Shown here: one piece after another, positions 17,745 to 27,450 of the stretch
How the letters are laid out: each line of letters opens with the position of its first letter
Numbering within the stretch: the first letter of the stretch is position 1
Assembly: GCA_023436885.1 (NCBI GenBank)
Contig: JAEZHI010000004.1
Coordinates: 620,001 to 684,000, forward strand
DNA length: 64,000 nucleotides
Reading direction: 5' to 3'
DNA from: Pseudomonadota bacterium
GTDB lineage: Bacteria > Pseudomonadota > Alphaproteobacteria > Rhizobiales > Pleomorphomonadaceae
Notes under the pieces: model-generated
Told to the model about the DNA's origin: nothing
Database searches by the model: none
What the model saw: the letters and a program-made list of their open reading frames with translations, nothing else
Program-made: the position numbers and the translations under genes

Positions 17745-18782
17745 ATGTTCAGACTGCTGGTAATCGCTGGACTGGTAGCACACACCAGCCTTGCGACACT
17801 TGCCTTTGCAAGCGAAGCCAAGGTGATCCATGTTGCCAGCACCTTCCCGACGTCATTGCCGTTGTTCTCGGAAGCTATGGGGCGCCTTAGCGAACAGGTC
17901 GACAGTTTAACCGATGGTGCTGTCAAACTAACCTTTCACGTACCAGGCGATCTCGCGCCCGCTTACACTACCTTGGCCAAAGTTGGCACCGGCGAGGTGG
18001 CGGCCGCTTGGGCAACCGCTGGTCAGTTAGCCGAACGTGACAGTGCATTCGACTTACTGACGTCGATTCCATTCGGTCCGGACAGTATTGAATACATGTC
18101 CTGGATATTCGATGGCGGAGGCCTTACGCTTTCTCGCGAACTGTTCGCGAGCTACGGCATTCACAACGTGCCTTGCATGGTTTTCCCACCAGAGGGGGCG
18201 GGCTGGTTTTCAAAGGAGATACGGAACCTCGACGATCTCAAGGGCCTGAAGATTCGTTACTTCGGCCTAGGTGGTCGAGTTCTTTCCGAACTCGGGGCAA
18301 AGGTCGTCCCTCTATCGGCCAGCGAAATTGTCGACGCCATCAAGAGCAAGGAAATCGACGCAGCCGAGTATTCGCTCCCCTCCCTGGATTTGACGCTAGG
18401 TCTCCAGAACGTAGCGAAGTACTATTACTTCCCGGGTTGGCACCAGCCCTCCACTCTCTTCGAGCTCTATTTCAACCTTGCAGCTTGGCAGGAACTCACG
18501 CCCAAGCAGCAGGACACCATAGAAACTGTATGCGCTGCCGTGATGCGCGACGGGATCGGGCAAGCTGAAGCCATGCAAATGGAGGCTCTTGATAAGATTA
18601 AGAAGAATGGGATCACACTCCGCCGGTGGTCGCCGGACCTATTGCTGACCTTTGAAGCGACTTGGAACAAGGTTGCCAAGGCAGAGATGGCTGCGAATCC
18701 GAGGTTCAAGGAAATCTATGAATCCTACGAGCGGTTTCACGAGAACTACAGTTTCTGGAAGCGCTTCAGCTACCTTCACTAA
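17745..18782 (+). CDS. TRAP-type (DctP-like) periplasmic solute-binding protein, orphan
   Basis: 345 aa. Signal peptide at about 1-23 (LLVIAGLVAHTSLATLAFAS). The mature part has the DctP fold signature KGLKIRYFGLGGRVLSELGA with the substrate-contacting Arg, and an AAEYSLPS segment. TRAP receptors normally serve DctQ/DctM permeases, but none is nearby. Instead, a GGDEF/EAL membrane sensor starts 36 bases downstream on the same strand. The likely inference is that it reports a ligand to that sensor rather than feeding transport. Confidence 0.88.
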   Translation: MFRLLVIAGLVAHTSLATLAFASEAKVIHVASTFPTSLPLFSEAMGRLSEQVDSLTDGAVKLTFHVPGDLAPAYTTLAKVGTGEVAAAWATAGQLAERDSAFDLLTSIPFGPDSIEYMSWIFDGGGLTLSRELFASYGIHNVPCMVFPPEGAGWFSKEIRNLDDLKGLKIRYFGLGGRVLSELGAKVVPLSASEIVDAIKSKEIDAAEYSLPSLDLTLGLQNVAKYYYFPGWHQPSTLFELYFNLAAWQELTPKQQDTIETVCAAVMRDGIGQAEAMQMEALDKIKKNGITLRRWSPDLLLTFEATWNKVAKAEMAANPRFKEIYESYERFHENYSFWKRFSYLH

Positions 18783-18818
18783 AACTGTCCAATCGGGCGA
18801 AAGGATAGTCCGCAACCG

Positions 18819-21332
18819 ATGAGTTGGTTTGAAGACCTGACGGGCCGCGCGAGAGACACAAGCATTCGGACCAAGTTGTCCGGCGCGCTTGTCGTCGTCC
18901 TGTTGCTCATTGCGGCCATCAGCGGGCTTAGCGTCGTTCAGGTCGTCTCGGTCAACAGAGTCACGACTGAGATTCGTGAGGTCAGACTGCCGCAGGTTGA
19001 GTTGCTTGAGAAGCTGAGACGGCTTGCCCTCCAGCATCACCTCGTTGTCATGCGGCGCTTGCAGGTCATTGATTATCGCAATCTCGCCGAGATTGACGCG
19101 AGCCTGAACGAAACCCGACAAGACATGAAGGAGGCGTCGGCGAGCTTCGAGGCCACCATAAGCTCACCCGAGGAAAGGCGTCTGTTTTCCATATTCTCTC
19201 GGTCTTGGGAGATCTACCTCTCTTCGCTCGACCAGGTGAACGATGCTGTCGACAGCGGAGAACAGGAAGAAGCTACAGAATTCGCCAACGGCACGACACG
19301 CATTCAATACCAGGCGGCTGTGAGCGAGCTCGAAAACCTCATCTCCTACTCCAAGTCACAATCCCAAGACGCTGCCGCGCGTGCCTCAAGCGCCGTATCG
19401 CGGGCTATAACGCAATCTCTGGCAGTGTTGCTGGTCGCCAGCTTGGCGGCGCTCGGCACGGTATTCTGGGTACAACGCAACGTGTCCGGCCCGCTGCGCA
19501 AAGTTGCCCATGCGATGCGCCGTCTCACGGTCGGCGACCACACGACGCCGCTCCCGGAGGCAACACCGCGCCGTGACGAAATTGGCGTCTTAGTTCTGGC
19601 CCTCGCCGGATATCGCGACGCCCTGATCCACAGCAGGGCGTTCGCTCATAACGCCGAACGGGAATGGGAGCGTCTTAGGGCAGCCGTCGCCAATATGCCG
19701 GTCGGCCTTTCGATGTTTGATGCCGATGATCACCTGATAATCTGCAACCGTATCTTCTGCGACATGTACGGCTTGCCACCTGAAGATACGCTGCGCGGCC
19801 GGCCATGCCGGGAGATTTTCGCAGACGCTCGGCGAAACGGCGGAATCTATGACTCGATAACTGAAGTCGTCTCGGACACCCGTATCGATTTGCACAACAC
19901 GACTCACCTTGTCTATGAAACAAGTGACGAACGCATACTCGCCCTGGGCATACAAAGCATAGCCGGCGGCGGCTGGATCGCCATCCACGAAGACATTACC
20001 GCCAGGCGCCGCGTGGAGGAGAAAATCCGCCACATGGCACGGCACGATGCGCTGACCGATCTTGGCAATCGCATACTATTCCGCGACAGCCTAGAAGACG
20101 CGCTGGCCGGACTTCAGGAAACCGAGAGCGTGGCTGTTCTTTGCATCGACCTCGATCGGTTCAAGAACGTGAACGACACCCTTGGCCATCCCGTAGGCGA
20201 CGCCCTTCTCCAAGCCGTCGCCGATCGTTTGAGATCGTGCATCAGCCAGAGCGATATCGCCACGCGCTTCGGTGGGGACGAATTTGCGATCATTCAGCGC
20301 GGCTCGGTTCCGCAGCCCGAGGCGGCCAGCGACCTTGCGCGTCGTATCGTCCGAATAGTGTGCGAACCTTACGAGATTGACGGGCAAAAGATTGTCATTG
20401 GAGCCAGTGTCGGCATTGCCGTGGCTCCCGCGGATGGCACCAACGCCGACACACTGCTTAAAAACGCCGATATGGCTCTTTACTCCGCCAAATCCGACGG
20501 ACGCGGCGTCTATCGCTTCTTCCGCGACGAAATGAGCTTACGGTCTCAGACTCGCCGCCTGCTCGAGTTAGAACTGAGGCGCGCTCTGGAATCGGGCGAG
20601 CTTTGCCTCCACTACCAGCCGATGTTCAGTATCGAAAACCGGCAGGTCGTCGGCTTTGAAGCGCTCCTTCGCTGGAACCATCCCACAAGAGGGCAGGTCT
20701 CACCAAACGAGTTCATATGGCTGGCAGAAGAAGTTGGGCTGATAGTGCCGATTGGCCAGTGGGTCATGGAACAGGCTTGCCGGGACGCAGCAAGTTGGCC
20801 CTCATTCGTCAGTATTGCGGTGAATGTATCGCCGGTGCAGTTTCGCGAAAGAGGCTTTGTCGATCAGGTTTTGGACGCCTTGAAAAACTGCGAGCTTGAA
20901 CCACGCAGGCTTGAAATCGAGATCACAGAACGGGTGTTGATCGATGACACCCCTACGACCGTTGCCATTCTCCAGCGATTGCATGAAATCGGTGTAAGAA
21001 TTGCCATGGACGACTTCGGTACCGGATACTCGAGCCTTGGCTATCTGCGGCAATTCCATTTCGACAGAATCAAGATCGACCGTTCGTTCGTCGCTGACCT
21101 TGACGAAAACGACCAAGGCTCTCTGGCAATCGTTCGGGCGGTAGCCGGACTGTCATCCAGCCTGAACATCGCGACGACCGCCGAAGGGGTGGAAAGCGAA
21201 CAGCAATTCGAACGGTTGCGTGCCGAGGGGTGCGACATGGTGCAAGGCTTCCTTCTGGGAATGCCCGTCCCAGCAGACGAGGTCACGCGTATGTTCTTGG
21301 AGCGCGGTGCCATATCGGCGGTGCGGGCCTGA
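18819..21332 (+). CDS. Membrane sensor with HAMP, PAS, GGDEF and EAL domains
   Basis: 837 aa. Two membrane helices (about 20-44 and 195-215) flank a periplasmic four-helix sensing region. A HAMP domain (about 218-270), a PAS domain (about 290-400), a GGDEF domain with intact GGDEF at 486-490, and an EAL domain with EAL at 614-616 follow. The EAL domain keeps the loop DDFGTGYSS. It probably makes and/or degrades cyclic di-GMP; which activity dominates cannot be read from sequence. It forms a likely operon with the upstream solute-binding protein, suggesting ligand-controlled cyclic di-GMP signalling. Confidence 0.93.
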   Translation: MSWFEDLTGRARDTSIRTKLSGALVVVLLLIAAISGLSVVQVVSVNRVTTEIREVRLPQVELLEKLRRLALQHHLVVMRRLQVIDYRNLAEIDASLNETRQDMKEASASFEATISSPEERRLFSIFSRSWEIYLSSLDQVNDAVDSGEQEEATEFANGTTRIQYQAAVSELENLISYSKSQSQDAAARASSAVSRAITQSLAVLLVASLAALGTVFWVQRNVSGPLRKVAHAMRRLTVGDHTTPLPEATPRRDEIGVLVLALAGYRDALIHSRAFAHNAEREWERLRAAVANMPVGLSMFDADDHLIICNRIFCDMYGLPPEDTLRGRPCREIFADARRNGGIYDSITEVVSDTRIDLHNTTHLVYETSDERILALGIQSIAGGGWIAIHEDITARRRVEEKIRHMARHDALTDLGNRILFRDSLEDALAGLQETESVAVLCIDLDRFKNVNDTLGHPVGDALLQAVADRLRSCISQSDIATRFGGDEFAIIQRGSVPQPEAASDLARRIVRIVCEPYEIDGQKIVIGASVGIAVAPADGTNADTLLKNADMALYSAKSDGRGVYRFFRDEMSLRSQTRRLLELELRRALESGELCLHYQPMFSIENRQVVGFEALLRWNHPTRGQVSPNEFIWLAEEVGLIVPIGQWVMEQACRDAASWPSFVSIAVNVSPVQFRERGFVDQVLDALKNCELEPRRLEIEITERVLIDDTPTTVAILQRLHEIGVRIAMDDFGTGYSSLGYLRQFHFDRIKIDRSFVADLDENDQGSLAIVRAVAGLSSSLNIATTAEGVESEQQFERLRAEGCDMVQGFLLGMPVPADEVTRMFLERGAISAVRA

Positions 21333-21532
21333 GAAACCAACTGGAAACTTGCATGGGCAGCAGAAAGAACAATGGTTTCGAAAGCCGAAGCGCGAACTTC
21401 GAAGCCGAAGTTCGCCCGAAGAATTTCGTAAGGCAGCTGTCAACGAACACCAACGGGCAACGCCGGCGACATTGCGCCGCCGGCAGAATCGTATCGATGC
21501 GTTTGTAATGATTGAGCAGGGTTACCGAAGCG

Positions 21533-21889
21533 CTATTGGATACTATAGGCGTTGTTCAGCTTTCCTGTTTTGGCATCGTAGAAATTCGCCTTTTGCGAGC
21601 TAACGATTTCAACTTTGTTGCATTCTTTGAAATCGCCAAAGTCCCAACACACGGTCTTGTCTTCAAAGGCCCAATCGAAGTGCGCAGGCTTTTTTCCTTT
21701 TTGTTGGAAGTCGCCGGTCCCGTCGGCCTTGAATGTCGCCGTGAACGGATTACCCTTGGCAGTCTTACTCGAAATTACCTTCCCGATGATGGCGTTTACG
21801 AAGCCGTCTTTTGAGACAAATTTAGGCTCAGCGAAAGCAGAACAAGTGGAAGCCAAAACCACTGCCGACACGATAAGAATACTTCTCAT
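21533..21889 (-). CDS. Small secreted protein of unknown function
   Basis: 118 aa from ATG 21889 (MRSILIVSAVVLASTCSAFA). The signal peptide is cleaved near AFA-EP. The mature part is rich in Lys/Phe/Gly with two cysteines (TVCWDFGDFKECN) that could form a disulfide. It resembles the adjacent DUF995-type protein in size and style and may belong to the same broad group, but the identity is weak. It lies downstream of that gene on the same strand. Confidence 0.7.
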   Translation of the reverse strand: MRSILIVSAVVLASTCSAFAEPKFVSKDGFVNAIIGKVISSKTAKGNPFTATFKADGTGDFQQKGKKPAHFDWAFEDKTVCWDFGDFKECNKVEIVSSQKANFYDAKTGKLNNAYSIQ

Positions 21890-21932
21890 ACTTCTACACC
21901 TCCAATGAAACCAATTTTCGTAACGCATGGTA

Positions 21933-22382
21933 CTATTTCTTGAGCTTAGCGACCACAGGAGACACCTCATCGCCTGCCACCATTTTATCGAGCTCTTTCG
22001 CATAATATCCGTTTACGTTGTTCTTTTCGCCGCTCCACAACGACAGATATTTCGGGCCCACCTTAAACCAGGTCCAGCAGTCATTTGACGATTTGTTCTG
22101 CCCCGTCTTTTCATCTTTCCAGCGGCTTGTGGCACAGATCTTGTTGCCCTTCACAGTCCATTCTCCGTTCTCGTTGAACCAGGACCCATCTTTGGCGACA
22201 GTCAGAAACTTTCCATTTGGTGCGAAATAAGCTCTCGTGGTGGACCAATCGGCCGACTTCCCCGCGTAAAGGGCTTTCACGTCGGCCGAAGTTAACGGAT
22301 TAGCATCAGCTGGGAGTTTTTCAGCCAATGCTGAAGATGACAGCAAAGCCAAGATAACAACCGCATATATATTGCTCATCAT
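21933..22382 (-). CDS. DUF995-type secreted protein
   Basis: 149 aa from ATG 22382 or 22379, with AGGAG upstream. N-terminal signal peptide (YAVVILALLSSSALA). Segments LTSADVKALYAGKSADW, AYFAPNGKF and GEWTVKGNKICATSRW with paired cysteines match the pattern of DUF995 proteins of rhizobia (from memory). The periplasmic role is unknown. The longer frame to 22535 lacks a ribosome site and would hide the signal peptide. Confidence 0.78.
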   Translation of the reverse strand: MMSNIYAVVILALLSSSALAEKLPADANPLTSADVKALYAGKSADWSTTRAYFAPNGKFLTVAKDGSWFNENGEWTVKGNKICATSRWKDEKTGQNKSSNDCWTWFKVGPKYLSLWSGEKNNVNGYYAKELDKMVAGDEVSPVVAKLKK

Positions 22383-22550
22383 CACAAGCTGCTCCTGGAT
22401 GAAGGCCCCGCTTATTAGAGGCATTTGAGTTTTATCCCTATTTTGTGCATGATCTTTCCAAGTCCTCTCAACCCCCAAATGGGGGGTGCAGCTCGGACTA
22501 AGCTCAAGTCCGGTAGACGATAAGGTAAAAGCCACAAAGGGGGATTGGGT

Positions 22551-23696
22551 ATGACTCGCATTTCATTCAACCTCCGGCGTGAACACCTCCAATCGATTGC
22601 ATCTTCCGTGGCGGAGGAGGTCGAAGCAGCGACCTGGGGATATGGAAGTTGGCGAGACGTCTGCGAGCGACTGTCGGGTGCCTTTCCAGGATCTTCCTGT
22701 TTGATTTTTGGAGAGGATCCGGTCGATCAGAGAGTCAATTATTGTACTGCCATCAATATTGATCAAAAACAAATCGATGCTTATTCGAATTATTTCGCCT
22801 TCCGAAACCCATGGATTGATATATTCCGGCATAGAACTGGCGATTATTGCGCAGTTTCAGAACGCGACTATCCCTCCCGTCTTCTAGGCAAGACTGAGTT
22901 TTACAATGATTTCATAATGAAGATACCGAATTTCACGGCGTCAACAGGCATAAGCCTGAACTTGGATACTTCATTGACGTTTCGATTCCCTCTTCACTAC
23001 GCGATAGCGCAGGCGCCGCAGTATGACGCGGCGGCGGAAATCGTCATGAAGCAATTGGTGGGACCAATAAAGCGATCGGTTCATGCGGTCCAGAGACTGC
23101 AATCCATCACAGAGGGTCAACTGGCCATCGCCGCCTTGATTGAGCGGCGAAATGCACTCTCTTTCGTGATCGATGCAGCTATGAAGCTCCAAGAAGCGAA
23201 CGAGGATGCTGCCAAGGCTTTCTCGCGTGGAGATTTCCTGCTTGCGCGTCAGAACAAAGTCTCGTTTGCGGACCCCGTCCTGACGCGGATGGTAAGCGCA
23301 CGCGTGCGCGATCTCGCTGCGAATGTCGCGTCCGAGGTCTCGACGATGGCGCATCGTAATGACGCGGGCCACTGGCTCATTTCCTTCAGTCGCTTGCCAG
23401 TCCTCAGGCTGAACCCGTTGCTGGCGGGGCGCGCCCTGATCCTTGTTCAAATCCGGAATCTTCGACCGGACCGACAGCCGCCACCCGACTTGCACGAGTT
23501 CTCTCGTCTATTCCGCCTTACGCCGGCTGAGGAGAAACTATGTGCGCAACTTGCGCAAGGATACACGCTGACCGAAGCGGCGACCTCCCTTGGCATCAAA
23601 GTGGAGACGGCGCGCGATCGCATAAAGACGATTTTCGACAAGACGGCCCTGCGTCGACAGGCAGATCTCGTCGCTTTGCTTCAGCGCAGCCTCTAG
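22551..23696 (+). CDS. LuxR-type HTH transcriptional regulator
   Basis: 381 aa. ATG 22551 is preferred to the TTG six bases earlier; GGGGGA precedes it. A C-terminal LuxR/FixJ HTH lies at about 320-380 (LTPAEEKLCAQLAQGYTLTEAA, then GIKVETARDRIKTIFDKT). The N-terminal 250 residues look like a PAS/GAF-like sensory region (AFRNPWIDIF) but no cofactor motif is evident. No linked autoinducer synthase. It is divergent from the DUF995-type gene and may control it. Confidence 0.85.
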   Translation: MTRISFNLRREHLQSIASSVAEEVEAATWGYGSWRDVCERLSGAFPGSSCLIFGEDPVDQRVNYCTAINIDQKQIDAYSNYFAFRNPWIDIFRHRTGDYCAVSERDYPSRLLGKTEFYNDFIMKIPNFTASTGISLNLDTSLTFRFPLHYAIAQAPQYDAAAEIVMKQLVGPIKRSVHAVQRLQSITEGQLAIAALIERRNALSFVIDAAMKLQEANEDAAKAFSRGDFLLARQNKVSFADPVLTRMVSARVRDLAANVASEVSTMAHRNDAGHWLISFSRLPVLRLNPLLAGRALILVQIRNLRPDRQPPPDLHEFSRLFRLTPAEEKLCAQLAQGYTLTEAATSLGIKVETARDRIKTIFDKTALRRQADLVALLQRSL

Positions 23697-23929
23697 GCGG
23701 CGCACCTGGGGATTAAATCACTCTCCAGGATAGGGGAAGTGCATAACGTTCCGCCGCCGAGCATAACCGATGCACAAGGTCGGGAGCTGTACCTCTATAT
23801 CGCCCCCGCTTGGATAGCAGCTATTCTGGGATTGACGATCAACAGCGAGACTTTTCCCGCCTGAAGCCCCACCGATCGGCGCGACCGATGAATTTGGGAA
23901 ATAGCATTTCTCGACAATTACCTGAATTC

Positions 23930-24005
23930 TGGTGGGCGGTGACGGTCTCGAACCGCCGACATCCAGTGTGTAAAACTGGCGCTCTACCAACTGAGCTAAC
24001 CGCCC
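23930..24005 (-). tRNA. tRNA-Val (UAC)
   Basis: 76 bases including encoded CCA. The acceptor arms GGGCGG/CCGCCC, D-arm TAGCTCAGTTGGTAGAGC, anticodon loop TTTACAC with anticodon TAC, and T-arm GGTTCGAACC are all intact. It lies downstream of hupB on the same strand. Confidence 0.96.
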
Positions 24006-24104
24006 GCATCATCCATCCTCGACGGACAAGCGGCCCCTGCTCTACCGGCTTGAGCGTCCGAATGCAAGACCGACAACACCAAACTCAGAAAGCAATTTAA
24101 TCGC

Positions 24105-24134
24105 AAAAAGGGCGCGACCGTTGCCGGCCGCGCC
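24105..24134 (-). terminator. hupB terminator
   Basis: GGCGCG-centred stem at 24,111-24,134 (GGCGCG/CGCGCC plus CCG/CGG), followed on the minus strand by CTTTTTG. Confidence 0.75.
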
Positions 24135-24188
24135 ATTCAAAGTCTCAAGAGCCCTACCCCATTCTCCGGGGCATAGCTCAAAAGGAAA

Positions 24189-24464
24189 TTAGCCGTTAAC
24201 CGCGTCCTTCAGGCCCTTACCCACGCGGAACTTCGGCTGCTTGGAAGCAGCGATCTTGAGCGGCTCGCCCGTCTGCGGGTTGCGACCCTCGGAAGCGGCG
24301 CGCTCGGTCACAACGAAGTTGCCGAAGCCGACGATGCGAACTTCGTCACCGGCCTTGAGCGCCTCGGTGATCGTCGCGAAGACCGCGTCGACGGCAGCAC
24401 CGGCCTGCGCCTTGTTGAGCGACGCCTTCTCGGCGACCTGCGTGACCAGATCGTTCTTGTTCAT
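24189..24464 (-). CDS. hupB: DNA-binding protein HU
   Basis: 91 aa. Typical HU/IHF fold: MNKNDLVTQVAEKASLNKAQ, the core GFGNFVV, the DNA-embracing arm with GRNPQTGE, and a C-terminal KFRVGKGLKDAVN helix. A nucleoid protein that bends DNA. It lies downstream of lon, as in most alphaproteobacteria, with the lon terminator between them and therefore probably its own promoter. Confidence 0.97.
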   Translation of the reverse strand: MNKNDLVTQVAEKASLNKAQAGAAVDAVFATITEALKAGDEVRIVGFGNFVVTERAASEGRNPQTGEPLKIAASKQPKFRVGKGLKDAVNG

Positions 24465-24604
24465 GTCGTGTCCCTTTGTCTGACTCTGTCGGTAGCGGAC
24501 CTGCCATATGGCGGACTGTCCGTCACCCCGGCGGCACGTTTCCCGGATTTCCGGGGAAAATCAAGTGCGGAAAGACCGCTTATGCGCGATTTTTTGACCG
24601 AAAA

Positions 24605-24636
24605 CGAAAAAGACCCGGGCTTTCGAGGCCCGGGTC
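24605..24636 (-). terminator. lon terminator
   Basis: GACCCGGGC (24612-24620) and GCCCGGGTC (24628-24636) form a perfect 9-bp stem, followed on the minus strand by TTTTTCGTTTTC. Confidence 0.9.
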
Positions 24637-24668
24637 CTTAATTTGCTGGACAAGTGTCCCACGTTGGT

Positions 24669-27101
24669 TCAGTGCGCGGTGACCGACGTCAAATCGCCAG
24701 CGTCTCCGTCTGCGACCGCCGCAGGCGCAACTTCCTTCGATTCGTCCCATGAAATGGGCTCAAGCGGTCGAACGAGAGCCACTTTCAGCACATCATCCAT
24801 ATGGGCGACGGGAATGACCTCCATACCATTCCGAACATTCTCAGGAATGTCGGCGAGGTCCTTGGCATTCTCATCGGGGATCAGAACCGTCTTGATACCG
24901 CCACGGTGCGCCGCAAGCAGCTTTTCCTTGAGACCGCCAATCGGCAGCACGCGTCCACGCAACGTGATCTCACCCGTCATGGCGACATCATGCCGAACCG
25001 GCACGCCGGTCATGACCGAGACGATCGACGTGACCATCGCGATACCCGCCGACGGACCATCCTTCGGGGTCGCACCTTCCGGCACGTGCACGTGGATGTC
25101 GCGCTTGTCGAACAATGGCGGTTCGATGCCGAAATCGATGGCCCGCGAACGGACATAGGACGCCGCCGCAGAGATCGATTCCTTCATCACATCCTTGAGG
25201 TTACCAGTCACCGTCATGCGGCCCTTGCCTGGCAACCGGACGCTTTCGATGGTGAGCAGCTCGCCACCGACCTCAGTCCAAGCCAGACCAGTGACCACAC
25301 CAACCTGATCGGTACCATCCGCTTCGCCATGCCGGAAACGCGGCACGCCGAGATACTGTTCCACCTTTTCAGGCGTCACCGTGATCGACATCAAGAGGCC
25401 CTTCGACTTCTGAAGCTCGGTCACCGCCTTGCGGGCAAGCGACATCATCTCGCGGTCGAGGTTACGGACACCGGCCTCACGCGTATACTGCCGGATAACC
25501 GAGCGGATCGCATCGTCGGTGATCTCGTATTCGCCAGCCCTCAGACCATGGTCAGCAATCGACTTCGGCAATAGATGCCGCTTGGCGATCTCGACCTTTT
25601 CGTCCTCGGTGTAACCGGCAATACGGATGATCTCCATGCGATCCATCAGCGGGCCGGGAATGTTCAGGGTGTTGGCCGTCGTCACGAACATGACATCCGA
25701 GAGATCGTATTCGACCTCCAGATAGTGGTCCATAAAGGTGTGGTTCTGCTCGGGGTCGAGAACCTCCAGCAGCGCCGACGACGGATCTCCGCGGAAGTCC
25801 ATACCCATCTTGTCGATCTCGTCGAGCAGGAAGAGCGGATTGGACTTCTTCGCCTTCTTCATCGACTGGATGACCTTGCCGGGCATCGAGCCGATGTAGG
25901 TGCGGCGATGACCGCGGATTTCCGCCTCATCACGGACGCCGCCGAGCGACATGCGCACGTATTCGCGGCCAGTCGCCTTGGCGATCGACTTGGCAAGCGA
26001 GGTCTTGCCGACGCCCGGGGGACCGACGAGGCAGATGATGGGCCCCTTCAGCTTGTTGGCGCGGCTTTGCACCGCCAGATACTCGATGATGCGTTCCTTG
26101 ACCTTCTCAAGACCGAAATGGTCCTCGTTCAGCACCGCCTCGGCATATGCCAAGTCGTCACGGGTCTTGGAACGCGCCTTCCAGGGGATACCCAGGATCC
26201 AGTCGAGATAGTTGCGCACGACGGTGGCTTCAGCCGACATCGGCGACATCTGACGGAGCTTCTTTAGCTCAGCAGTGGCCTTCTCGCGAGCTTCCTTGGA
26301 AAGCTTGGTGCGCTTGATGCGCTCCTCAAGTTCGGCAAGTTCGTCCTTGCCTTCCTCGCCGTCACCAAGCTCCTTCTGGATCGCCTTCATCTGCTCGTTG
26401 AGATAGTACTCGCGCTGGGTCTTCTCCATCTGCCGCTTGACGCGGCTGCGGATGCGCTTTTCCACCTGCAGTACGGAGATCTCGCTCTCCATCAGGCCCA
26501 GCACGCGCTCCAGCCGCTCGACCACCGACTTCAGGGACAGGACGTCCTGCTTCTCGGAGATCTTGACGGCGAGGTGGCTAGCAATGGTGTCGGCGAGCTT
26601 GGCATAGTCGTCGATCTCCTTGATGGTGCCGAGCACTTCGGGAGAGACTTTCTTGTTCAGCTTGACGTAGTTGTCGAACTCGACCAGCACGGAACGCGCC
26701 AGCGCCTCGACTTCGACACGATCGCTCTCGACCTCTTCGATCGGGCGAACTTCAGCTTCGAAATAGTCGGTACGATCGATGAAATTGATCACCTCGGCCC
26801 GGCGAGCGCCTTCAACGAGCACCTTTACAGTGCCATCAGGCAGCTTGAGGAGCTGGAGGACGGTTGCGAGCGTGCCAACGGTATAGATGTCGTCGGCGGC
26901 AGGATCATCGTCGGATGCGTTCCGCTGCGTCGCCAGCAGAATCTGCTTGTCGGCCGTCATCACCTCTTCAAGGGCGCGGATCGACTTCTCACGACCCACG
27001 AACAGCGGCACGATCATGTGCGGGAAAACGACGATGTCGCGAAGCGGCAGGACAGGAAAGACGTCCCGTTCGGCGCCGGTCGCTGGAGTGGATGCGGCCA
27101 T
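24669..27101 (-). CDS. lon: ATP-dependent protease La
   Basis: 810 aa from ATG 27101 (MAASTPATGAERDVFPVLPLRD) with AAAGGAAAC upstream. N-terminal LAN substrate domain (about 15-210), coiled coil, AAA+ module with Walker A GPPGVGKTS and Walker B FLLDEIDKM, and the C-terminal Ser-Lys protease domain with the nucleophile in KDGPSAGIA. A cytosolic quality-control protease that also degrades regulators. The N-terminal extension in the longer frame is not conserved in style. Confidence 0.97.
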   Translation of the reverse strand: MAASTPATGAERDVFPVLPLRDIVVFPHMIVPLFVGREKSIRALEEVMTADKQILLATQRNASDDDPAADDIYTVGTLATVLQLLKLPDGTVKVLVEGARRAEVINFIDRTDYFEAEVRPIEEVESDRVEVEALARSVLVEFDNYVKLNKKVSPEVLGTIKEIDDYAKLADTIASHLAVKISEKQDVLSLKSVVERLERVLGLMESEISVLQVEKRIRSRVKRQMEKTQREYYLNEQMKAIQKELGDGEEGKDELAELEERIKRTKLSKEAREKATAELKKLRQMSPMSAEATVVRNYLDWILGIPWKARSKTRDDLAYAEAVLNEDHFGLEKVKERIIEYLAVQSRANKLKGPIICLVGPPGVGKTSLAKSIAKATGREYVRMSLGGVRDEAEIRGHRRTYIGSMPGKVIQSMKKAKKSNPLFLLDEIDKMGMDFRGDPSSALLEVLDPEQNHTFMDHYLEVEYDLSDVMFVTTANTLNIPGPLMDRMEIIRIAGYTEDEKVEIAKRHLLPKSIADHGLRAGEYEITDDAIRSVIRQYTREAGVRNLDREMMSLARKAVTELQKSKGLLMSITVTPEKVEQYLGVPRFRHGEADGTDQVGVVTGLAWTEVGGELLTIESVRLPGKGRMTVTGNLKDVMKESISAAASYVRSRAIDFGIEPPLFDKRDIHVHVPEGATPKDGPSAGIAMVTSIVSVMTGVPVRHDVAMTGEITLRGRVLPIGGLKEKLLAAHRGGIKTVLIPDENAKDLADIPENVRNGMEVIPVAHMDDVLKVALVRPLEPISWDESKEVAPAAVADGDAGDLTSVTAH

Positions 27102-27450
27102 GGAGTTGTTTCCTTTCTGGTGGCCCGCCGGATCAGCCTGTCGGCACCGGCGTCCGTCGCACGCGGTTTCGGCAAAGGTCGCCGATCGAAAGATCGGAAG
27201 ACCCAAGTTCGGCAACGGGCTGAGAGGATCAGATAGGAAGATCCGCTACACGGCCGCTCGACCCGCCCCTTCATGGGCACGAATACGAACGCCTCCCGTT
27301 TCCGTCGCCGCCGCGTAAGCGGATACATGGATCGCGGCGACTGTGCTTTCAAGGCCTTGACACGAAAGCGTCATTGGCCCCTCGCACGACGCTCCCGGCT
27401 CACTGACCGGGAGAAGGCGGCAAACAACTGTTGCCGCCCCCTGGACTAGA
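27102..27450. other. clpX-lon intergenic region
   Basis: 349 bases. It holds the lon promoter region and two hairpins just past clpX. Short open frames here have no ribosome site. No heat-shock promoter could be assigned with confidence. Confidence 0.6.
27392..27438 (-). terminator. Paired hairpins after clpX
   Basis: CTCCCGG/CCGGGAG (27392-27413) and GGCGGCAA/TTGCCGCC (27416-27438) lie in tandem past the clpX stop. Neither has a long T-tract, so they may stabilise the 3' end rather than stop transcription outright. Confidence 0.55.
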
